From the NCBI GenBank assembly GCA_964558715.1, contig CAZLFD010000001.1:24564-88563 (forward strand): a stretch of 64,000 bases of DNA. Direction: 5' to 3'. The notes below the pieces were generated by a model. That model was not told the DNA's origin. It ran no database searches and was given only the letters and a program-made list of their open reading frames with translations. Origin of the DNA: JBGSOV01 sp964558715. Its GTDB lineage: Bacteria; Patescibacteriota; Gracilibacteria; CAIRYL01; GCA-016699755. The position numbers were made by a program, and so were the translations under genes. This document shows positions 41,575-51,100 of the stretch, piece after piece (the stretch's first letter is position 1; every line of letters begins with the position of its first letter).

Positions 41575-42942
41575 TTAATAACCTTCATGGTTTACACCAT
41601 AGTTTGCTAGTGCGATCTCAGGCGTACCATATCTATCCTTGATATATCGCATCATGCCTACAGCTTCAGCTATCGGATTTCCAATACCATTTCTGCCACC
41701 CGGATAATATCGATCTACATTAGCCTGCAAGAGTTGACCCAGACCAGTTGCCGAAGAAACAACAGGAGTATCATTTATCACTACTTCTCCTGAACGACCT
41801 TCATGATTCTTGATTGCATTATGTATGTCTGCCCAAACCTCGGGGTGTCTTCTTACATAATTTTGATTACCGGGCTCATAGGCCTCACTAAAAGTATAGT
41901 TCGGTAGACCGACTATACCAGCAGACTCACGGTTAAGAATTTCATGCAAAGCAGTCGAATTAGCCCAATCTTCAGGTAAATCATATTCTCGAGCAGCTTG
42001 ACGAAATAGCATTCTTGCTTCTACAGAGCCAGGCATATAGGTGGCTCTACTTAGGTCAGCAGGAACATCCGGTAGTGGTTCTCGTGAAATATTAGCGGTA
42101 ATGCCTGATTGAATGGATGCTACTTCCTCACGATAAAAATAGTGTCCGCGAGATTGCTCTTCTTCGGAGTAGCCAAGCGAGCCAGTGATCTCATCATATT
42201 TTTCCACACCATGAATCATTAATAGGTAAGCCAAAAACTCAGGAGAGTATCGTCCGGAATTCTCATCGATAGTAGTATCTGGAAACTGGAGCTGAAATTT
42301 ACCACGAGCACGACCAACAACGGTGCTGATCATTTCAGCTCTTTGTGCTTCGTCCATTCCCTCGTAACCATCAACCAGTTCTTGCTGCGCTTTCAGGGCA
42401 AAGCTCGGTTCGATACCACGCTCAAGTGCCGCACGCGCGATAGCGATATCGGCCTCTTGGTCTTCAGGAATATTCAATACAACAAGGTTTTCTTCCACTT
42501 CGGCTTGCATCTTAGCTATCGCCGCTTCATCTGCAACTTCATCGATCGTGATTGTTGTGTCGGTAAATATCAGCAAGCGCTCGCCGTTTTCGGCATAGAA
42601 TTCGCCCTGCAGCCCGCTGCGTTCACCTCTCAATCCGTCGATGGTAATCTGGCGTACTTCGGGCGGAAGGAGATGACCGGCTGTAACTTGTAACTCAAGT
42701 TCCTTATTGCCGCGAAAATCAATACTTATTTCTTTTCCTTCAGAAACATTCTGGTGACCAGTCAATAAATAGAGCCGGTGCACAGATGATAAAAACTGGT
42801 CTGTATTCATCTTAGGCAGCATTTCCTCGGGGCTACCTCCGACGCGTTCGTGTAAAGCAAGTATTCGAGCGTGTTCTTGCTGCATATCTGTCTGCTCTAA
42901 TTCAAGCTGCTCAACAGCCGGTGATTGAATGTCCTTTTCCAT
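41575..42942 (-). CDS. Protein with C-terminal lytic-transglycosylase-like domain
   Basis: 455 residues, no signal peptide seen. The first ~310 residues are acidic and not recognised. The C-terminal ~140 have the SLT/goose-lysozyme layout: LFRQAAREYDLPEDWANSTA with the likely catalytic glutamate in LNRESAG, SSATGLGQLLQANVDRYYPG, and MMRYIKDRYGTPEIALANYG. It probably cleaves peptidoglycan, but how it reaches the wall is unclear without a signal sequence. Nine bases downstream of the subtilase gene. Confidence 0.75.
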   Translation of the reverse strand: MEKDIQSPAVEQLELEQTDMQQEHARILALHERVGGSPEEMLPKMNTDQFLSSVHRLYLLTGHQNVSEGKEISIDFRGNKELELQVTAGHLLPPEVRQITIDGLRGERSGLQGEFYAENGERLLIFTDTTITIDEVADEAAIAKMQAEVEENLVVLNIPEDQEADIAIARAALERGIEPSFALKAQQELVDGYEGMDEAQRAEMISTVVGRARGKFQLQFPDTTIDENSGRYSPEFLAYLLMIHGVEKYDEITGSLGYSEEEQSRGHYFYREEVASIQSGITANISREPLPDVPADLSRATYMPGSVEARMLFRQAAREYDLPEDWANSTALHEILNRESAGIVGLPNYTFSEAYEPGNQNYVRRHPEVWADIHNAIKNHEGRSGEVVINDTPVVSSATGLGQLLQANVDRYYPGGRNGIGNPIAEAVGMMRYIKDRYGTPEIALANYGVNHEGY

Positions 42943-42951
42943 GACAGTTAA

Positions 42952-44700
42952 CTATTGCTGCGAAAACGCCTGAAAGACAAAGTCTATAAATGTCTCTCGT
43001 GAGATATACGGAGAATTTCCACTTAAATAGAGGAGCAATGGGGAATCTTTTCGGATTTCTGTATAAATATTTTGCTCAATAAGTAGCAGAAGTTCAGTGG
43101 CATCTTGCTCAGAGAGATATTCTTTGGTCGAGCTCTTTGACCCTTGCGTCTCTGGCTGCAAGTATCGCTCAAGCAACTGATTTGGCGAAGCGGTCAGCGC
43201 AACGGTGTTGGTACTTGTACTGCGTATCGCATCTACCACCTCGAGCTGCATCCCAAAATAGTGCAGGAGAAAAGTATAAGCCTCTCTTCGGGTAATCACT
43301 TTTTGCAGATCATATCGCTCGGCCTCAGCCAAGTCAGGAAAACGCCCCTCACGCAAGATCGCCGCAACGATGTTTGTCCAATCAGCTGCTGCATGCATTG
43401 CGGTCAGTTCGCTCGTAAAAGCATCGGTTTCAAAAGAGTGCGCAAATTCAGTGATGATCGATATGATCGTCTCATCATCTAAATCGGGGTCGGTATATTT
43501 AAGGTATGAATACAAACCGGTGATCAAGGCTGCTGCCTGCGAAGTGCCGCTTTTCGTGCCATAGCGGCTGCCCGGCAAAGTACTAAGCAGCTTGCCCGGC
43601 ACGTTGATGTCGACCCACTCACCAAAATTCGATGTTCTCCAACGACCGCCATCGATGTTGGCAGAACCGACCGAAAGCACTTCGTCGTATGCGGCGGGGT
43701 ATTGTTTGGAGCTATCGGCATTATTGCCGGCCGCAGCTACCAGATAAGTTCCGTTCTCTTTGATATCACGGATCGCATTGCGAAAAATCCGCGAATCTTC
43801 CGAAAAACCAAAACTCATATTGATTACATCCGCCCCGTTGTTTTTAGCATAATGCAAGGCAGCGATTACATTTGCCAGCCGCAGCCCATGTTTATCATCT
43901 GCCACTTTAAGGATCATCACTTCGGCCCCTTGCGGATTCACGCCAGACATATCCGATAGGTAGGTCGGCTTTGCTGAAATAACTCCGGTTACATGTGTGC
44001 CGTGCCCCACACTATCACTCACATCGGCCGAATCATTCACAAAATCCCAACCCTCAATATCGTCGATACGCCCGTTGTTATCATCATCAACACCATCAGT
44101 GCCGTTGGCTTCTTGCAGATTATTCCATACACCATCAGCAAGCGCCGGGTGCTTATCATCGATTCCACTATCAATTACGGCCACACGCAGTTGTCTTACA
44201 GGACTCCTCGCCGCTTTCGGTGAATCATCCAACTCTAAAACAATCGAAGGTGCTCCACCTGAACCAGAGAATAATTCTCCGACCTGGTTTTTTTCAGCTG
44301 CTTCTACGTGCCATAAATCGGCATACGCGTTGATCATGGCATTTTCGGCATCTGCTTGTGCACTTTGTAGTAACATCACTTCACCACTTTTTGTTTGCAG
44401 CAATATCTCAGACTTGACATCGGTCGCCATTGATTCTTCTGTCAAGACATCCGCCATCAAGCGGTTTGGTGAAGCCAGGCCGATCAACTTGCCATCTACG
44501 ACCGACGAGATGCGCACCACACTAAAGCGCTTATTTAAGAGCTCCATCCCCTTTTTCTCTTGTGAAGTCAGCGAGAATTCTGCGCTTGATTTCTTCCAGT
44601 GAAACCCTGGCGATGCACCGCCGATCAACACCCCCAGCGCAATAAAGCAAAGAGCAGTTGCAAAGACGACTACAATGGCACGTTTGGATGTATATTTCAT
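42952..44700 (-). CDS. Membrane-anchored subtilisin-like serine protease (S8)
   Basis: 582 residues. An N-terminal hydrophobic segment (VVVFATALCFIALGVLIGGA) acts as signal or anchor; residues ~40-155 resemble a propeptide region. Catalytic triad: Asp in VAVIDSGID, His in VGHGTHVTG, Ser in SGTSQAAAL. An acidic Ca-binding-like insert DGVDDDNNGRIDDIEG follows the Asp. The C-terminal ~150 residues are helical and may bind the cell surface. Probably processes surface or extracellular proteins; it faces the giant surface-protein gene across 473 bp. Confidence 0.88.
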   Translation of the reverse strand: MKYTSKRAIVVVFATALCFIALGVLIGGASPGFHWKKSSAEFSLTSQEKKGMELLNKRFSVVRISSVVDGKLIGLASPNRLMADVLTEESMATDVKSEILLQTKSGEVMLLQSAQADAENAMINAYADLWHVEAAEKNQVGELFSGSGGAPSIVLELDDSPKAARSPVRQLRVAVIDSGIDDKHPALADGVWNNLQEANGTDGVDDDNNGRIDDIEGWDFVNDSADVSDSVGHGTHVTGVISAKPTYLSDMSGVNPQGAEVMILKVADDKHGLRLANVIAALHYAKNNGADVINMSFGFSEDSRIFRNAIRDIKENGTYLVAAAGNNADSSKQYPAAYDEVLSVGSANIDGGRWRTSNFGEWVDINVPGKLLSTLPGSRYGTKSGTSQAAALITGLYSYLKYTDPDLDDETIISIITEFAHSFETDAFTSELTAMHAAADWTNIVAAILREGRFPDLAEAERYDLQKVITRREAYTFLLHYFGMQLEVVDAIRSTSTNTVALTASPNQLLERYLQPETQGSKSSTKEYLSEQDATELLLLIEQNIYTEIRKDSPLLLYLSGNSPYISRETFIDFVFQAFSQQ

Positions 44701-45173
44701 TTTTATTCAATTGGTGAATGCCTTATTATACATTATTTAAATATTTATATCAATAACTTGAAATGCATTTATATTATCACTGAATCATGACTTAGAAGAT
44801 TATTCATTGCGCGAATCACCTAATATACATAACTTGTAAAAGAACTATTTTTGTATTCATGCAAAATCACCCACTTGCACTGAACAAAATAAGTGTTTTA
44901 TACAATTTGACTTGACTTATAATATTATAATTATGGAACTAAAGTTGCCTCTCTACAAAATAGTTTTATAGAAACTACAATTTAATTGTGTTTTTAAATT
45001 GAATAAAATTTTTATTATTTTTCATAAATTACATTTTAGAGCTATTTTTTATACATCATAGATATTATTATTAGCAAAAGAAAAGACTTAACAAACCAAC
45101 TTTTAAATATAAAATGTACTGGGTTTTTCACAAGACCCGCTGTATACGTCAATTTTCTCTTTTTATTCATACC
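44701..45173. other. AT-rich divergent promoter region
   Basis: 473 bp, much richer in A/T than its neighbours, between the subtilase gene (minus) and the giant surface-protein gene (plus). Several TATAAT-like boxes occur, for example in TTGACTTATAATATTATAAT (about 44909-44928). Exact promoters cannot be chosen. No coding sequence seen. The end may contain an in-frame upstream ATG (45114) for the giant gene. Confidence 0.5.
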
Positions 45174-48100
45174 ATGAAACATTGGTGCCGCAGTAGCGTC
45201 AGCTTAGTCGCTACATTCGCGCTGGTACTCAATGCACTTGTCCTGCCGATTTCGGCTGTTGCACAAGGCATTACCAGCGACCAGATAGTTACAGATGTCG
45301 AGATCACCGCAGAGCCGGTGACCGAGACAGAAGTTTCTCCTACCGAGACCGATCCGACTCCGACTCCGGAGGCGGAAGAGTCGACCCTTTCCGAAGAGGA
45401 AGATTCTTCTGAATCAGAAGCATCTGAATCATCCGGTGGTGGTATTTCTTCTGACGCCGTGGAAACGGAAGAAACATCCGACATTCGACCGCCTGCCGCA
45501 CCAGGTGGTGTAAGTGCAGACGCCGTAGCGAATCCTTACTTTAATGGATTCGAAACGGACACTACCGATTGGAACGACTATCTTGGCAGCACCATTACGC
45601 GTGTAGCGTCAGGATACAATGGCGTAACCAGCGCCGATGGAGATTACCATGCCGTTCTTGGCCTTGGTGACCTGATCGACTCTGGTACTTATGCCGGACA
45701 ACGTATCGGCCCCTTTACGCGTTGGGGTGGATATGAAGACACTTGGCCAACAGGTGGCTATATCACGGAGCTCGACATCTATCTCGATATGTCAGAATCC
45801 GATGGCGCTACAGCAAAGAATATTGACTATTCTTCTGCCATTAGTACCCCAGCTGGAAATCATCGTCGCGATTTCATCTTCCATATCGGCACCAGTACTA
45901 GCCAAGCCAACGAGTGGGCGGTAAACGCCAGTAATAATGCACCCAATGATCCAAACTATACTGGTTCCGCAGTAATCGACGCTACTGGTTGGTACACCTT
46001 CCGTCACTCCTTCTTAGATAATGGCTCGGGTATATTGGAGGTAGTAATGGAAGTACTCGATACCAGTGGTAATGTACTCGGTACATGGACACGCACTGAC
46101 CCATCCGACACCATCGGTACGAACGTTGGTGGTAACCGCTACGGTTGGATTGTGACCAATGATTTTGATGAACTGGCAATCGACAATAGTGAAAAAATGA
46201 GTAATCCAACGGAAAACATCAGTCCTATCTTAGAATGTGTCGCTCAAGTCGGCGACGGCAAGGCCGTTGCTTTCTGGGGCTACGAAAATAAGAACGAATT
46301 TGGTGTAAACATCCCTGTTGGTCCAAACAACAAGATGACCGGTGGTGGTTTGACCGGACAAGGCCAAGGGCAACCAAGTTTCTTTGAGTACCCTGCTCCT
46401 AACTTCCCAAGCCAAACACGCATGGGTCGAACTGGCTTCTACCCGAACAATGCCTTTAGCGTAGAATTCGATAACAGTAGTAATCTCGTTTGGACGCTTG
46501 AAGCGCCAAACGGTACACGTAAGACTGCGACTGCTGGTAAAGACGTTGATAACTGTGACTGGGACTATGGCGATGCGCCGGATGAACCAGTGATGGCAAT
46601 TCGGGAGGCAGCAATCATTACCAACTATCAAACGCTCAAGGTTAATGACGGTGCTCGCCACTTACCGATTGATTTAAAATTGGGACGCAACCGTGATGTC
46701 GAATCCGACGGTCAACCGACAGTTGATGCCGATGGTGACGATGTTAACCCAGTCGAGAAAGACGACGAAGACGGTCTTATCTCTATCGACCCCCTCCAGC
46801 AAGGCGATATCGCTAAGCTTGTAGTCGGTGTAAATGGTGATGGTGGCTTTCTTAATGTCTGGATCGACTACAACAAAGATGGTGACTTTGATGACAATCT
46901 CGAGCATGTGGTTGTCGGCGAAGCAGTCGCTACTGGTCCTGAAACGTTCTACCTGCAGGTTCCGGCCGATGCCGTATTGGGTGATACCTACATGCGTATC
47001 CGCCTGAGCACGACCGAAACACTCGATAGCTTTGGCCCTGCCGCAGACGGTGAAGTCGAAGACTATAAAGTAGAAGTCACTCAGCCGATCATCTTTGGCT
47101 ACAAATGGTTTGATGCTGATCAGGATGGTTTCTGGGATAAAGACAACACTGGAAACTGGGATTATGACTACGACAACTATTATGATAATGACGAAGAATG
47201 GCCGATCGACAACTGGCTTATCGTTGCCAAGAACGAAGCCGATGCACCTATTTGGGAAGCTGAGGTCGAAGCCAACGACGGTGGCCTTGACGACGGTGAA
47301 GATTCACCAATCCTGGAAGACGGTAAGATCTACCTGATCGAAGCCGAAGGTACGTTCTATAGCGGCTACACCGGACCTACAACGCTAAGTGCGCAGGATT
47401 ATTATGGTCCTTACCTTGATGTCGTCGCCGATGCCGAATACCTCTCGAATGATGACTGGAATACCTACGACAACCCTACCGATCTCGAACTGCAGATCGA
47501 CGATCAAGATGTAAACTGGGGTTCATACAACGACGCCCACCTCTACAAATATGTGTACGAGGGTGAAGGCAAGAGTATCAACCTGAGTATTTACGAAGAG
47601 CAGTACGAGTGGTATCAAGACAACTTTGGTTCACTCGATGTACGCATCTATGATGTTACCGAGACTTCCACCCGCACCGATGCAAATGGTTACTACGAAA
47701 TCCCTGTCGAAGCCGGTGAGTACCAGGTCGTCGAAGAGCTGTATGGCCGCTGGGAGACCACCACTCCGGTCAACCCCAGCTACTGCCACCTGACTACTGG
47801 TGATCAAGATGTCCGTATACAGGCAGATGCAGTTATGACTCTTGAAGATCAGTACAATCTGTACAACACCGAATGCAGCTTTGGAAACTACCAAGAACCA
47901 CGTGACTACGGTGACGCACCAGAATTCGACTGGGGCGGATATCCGACCACCGAACACAACTATGGCGCATACCATGTTATCGACTGGGGCTTCCACCTTG
48001 GCAGCACCATCGACATGGAAAACGACGGTCAACCAACTGTACTCGCTGACGGTGATGACAATGAATATAGCGACGATGAAGACGGTGTTATCTTCACCAG

Positions 48101-51100
48101 CCCGATTATTCCGAATGAGTTCGCTACGGTCGAAGTTACGGCTTCTGGTAGCGGTCTTCTTGACGCCTGGATCGACTTTAACGACGATGGTGATTGGGAA
48201 GATGCCGGTGAACAGATCTTCGTCTACGAATACATCGAATATGGCATCAACGAATTGACTTTCTTTGTGCCAGAAGATGTTGCCGCAGGTGAAGCGCCTT
48301 ACGCACGCTTCCGCTTTAGTACGGAAGGAAGTGATAGCCCGTATGGCCGCGCCGAAGACGGTGAGGTCGAAGACTATCTCGTACAGATCGACGAAGGTAC
48401 ACCATATAGCTACGCTCCGTACTGTGGTGACGGTCTTGTTAACCAAGAATGGGAAGATTGTGACCCTGCTGCAAATATTATTGCTGCAGATTACAATGAA
48501 CCTGTCTGTAACAACCAATGTCAGTTTGTAGACACTCTGCAATGTAAAGACTTGGCACTTGCCAAGATTACCATTGACGAAGTCAAAAACTGGAGAGGTG
48601 GTAACATGGATAACGACATCTATCTCGGTGACGCTACTGCCAAAATTCCACACAACGTTTGGTTTCCGATCTACTGGAACGGTTACTACTTCAGCGACCC
48701 TGACGTTGAAACCGCAGACTACGAAGATGTTCCTGGCTTAGCTGTGCAACGTGGCGTCGGCGATGTACGTGTTGTGATGCACGCTAGTCATGACCCTGCT
48801 CTGCAATACAATTCTGCTGTTGATGACGAGTCTGCAAAAGATATCGATGATGTCGATGACAGCATCACTGCAGAGGTTCGTAAACAAGGACTTCCGAAAG
48901 AACATGCCAATGGTGTGATTTCTTTCTGGAATTCATATCCAACCTATCTCGAAAGTGACACATACGATAACCAGATCGAAAACTACTACGACGGCACCGG
49001 TTTCGATGAATACCGTGCCAATAATGATGAAGTGTTTATCGATGATATTCTCGACGAAGTGATCTTTCACATTACTGCCAATAAATACGACGATGGATTC
49101 TACGTCGACTTTGAAGAGACAATCTCTTGTGAAGACTTTGGTGATGCTCCCGCAAGCTATCCGACTCTCCTGAATGCGGATCCGATCAAAGATGGTGCCC
49201 GCCACCCGATCGGCTCGCTTACCCTCGGAGACTTCCGTGATGGTGAATACGATGGTCAGCCTGTTCCTGCGGGAGCCGGTGACGACCTAAACGGCTTGCT
49301 TGAGTTTGAAGGAAATCCGGTACAGGATGAAGATGGTGTCGAGTTTGTCGGAGGCAACACCATCTCTGCCAACACGTCGAAAGAGATCAAGGTGAATATC
49401 GAAGGCTATCACGGCCGTCTCGATGCCTGGGTCGACTTTAACGGCGACGGCGACTGGAGCAATCCAGACGGAACCGATGATGTCGGTGAGAAGATCTTCC
49501 ACAGCTATCTTCTCGAACCAGGAACAACAGAGCTCAGCTTTCATGTTCCATGGTATGTACAACCAGGTGAAACCTATGCTCGTTTCCGCATCAGCACCGA
49601 AGGTGGCCTCTTCCCATACGGCCCTGCCTATGATGGTGAAGTCGAAGACTATCAGCTGATCGCTGATCGCCCATTCGGATACTGTGGTGACGGCGAGGTC
49701 AACCAGATCTGGGAAGAATGTGAACCAGGCAATCAGGTAGACATGAGCGCACTCGGCTACCAGCCCTACTGTAACGAAAAATGTCAGTACGAAGATGATA
49801 ACCAGTGTAAAGACCTCGTCTTGGCACGTGTTAACATCGAAAACGGCCGCAACTGGGGTGGTGGTGATATGAGCCAAAACATCTTCCTCGGCTCAGACCA
49901 GAATGTCATGCCCCGCGGAAAATGGTTTGCAATCTCCTATCTTGGTCATCTCATCACCGACCCAGATATGACGTCTGCAGGTTACGAAGATGTTCCCGGT
50001 CTCGCCGTCGAGCGTGACCAAGGCCGCGTGCGCGTACTGCTAGCCGGCAAAGGCTATGGCGACCACACAAGCGCTGCAGCTGCCGAAGATGCCGGTTGGT
50101 ACAGTGACTACAAAGAGCATGCTCACGGTCACCTCGAATTCTGGGGAACTGTCCCGACCGCAACCTACAGTGATGATTACTCGTACAACAACGAGCTCGA
50201 AGGTGACTACAACGACGGCAGCGGCTTCGGCCAATACGATCCGTACGACGATGAACTGACTATTGGTGGTACTGAATCCGAGTTCTACCTGACCGTCAAG
50301 TATGATGACGATGGTGTTTGGACAGAGTATGACGAGAGCATCTTTCCGATCTGCAAAGACTTCGGTGATGCACCTGAAGAAAAGTATGGTCACCATGTAA
50401 ACGCTGTCTCAAGTGAAGGCACCCCTTATGTCTTCCAAGGCACTGGCCCTAGTGGTTACCCTACGACTATCGCCAACGGTGGTGCCAGCCATATCGTCAG
50501 CCCGCTGACAATGGGGTATAACATTGATGGCGAATTCGACGGCCAACCTAATAAGTTCGCCGCTGGTGACGACGATAACGGTCATCCGGATGACGAAGAC
50601 GGTGTCTACTTTAAAGACGATAACCTAACGCTTGTTGCTTACAACGGTTGGAATGAAGATGTCGCTACTAAGAAAATCGATATCACTTCTACCGACTTCG
50701 CTTATGTCGACGGCTGGGTCGACTTCAACCGCGACGGCGACTGGGATGACTACGGTGAGCAGATTCTCGGAAGCGAGCCTGTCGTTCCTGGTAGCAACTG
50801 GTTTGAGTTCGATACCCCTTGGTATGCCGAACCGGGTGAAAGCTTTGCCCGTTTCCGTATCAGTTATACCGGTGGCCTCTCACCGTACGACCACGCTTAC
50901 GAAGGTGAGGTCGAAGACTACATTGTCTACATCGAACGCCAAGCTGGCTACTGTGGTGATGGAGAACTCAACCAAGCCTGGGAACAATGTGAGCCAGGTG
51001 GTGAAAGTATCTTCGGATCGCAAGACTACTATGGTGCTTGTAACGAATACTGCCAATACACAGACGACTACGCCTGTAACGATCTCGTCTTGGCAACCGT

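Noticed and set aside
47631..48653. 340-codon open frame on the minus strand inside the giant surface-protein gene, with several shorter ones at 46230-46661, 49287-49877 and 52164-52475.
   Set aside because: They mirror the Asp/Gly/Tyr-rich coding strand, giving Val/Ile-rich antisense translations, and have no start signals or recognisable domains.
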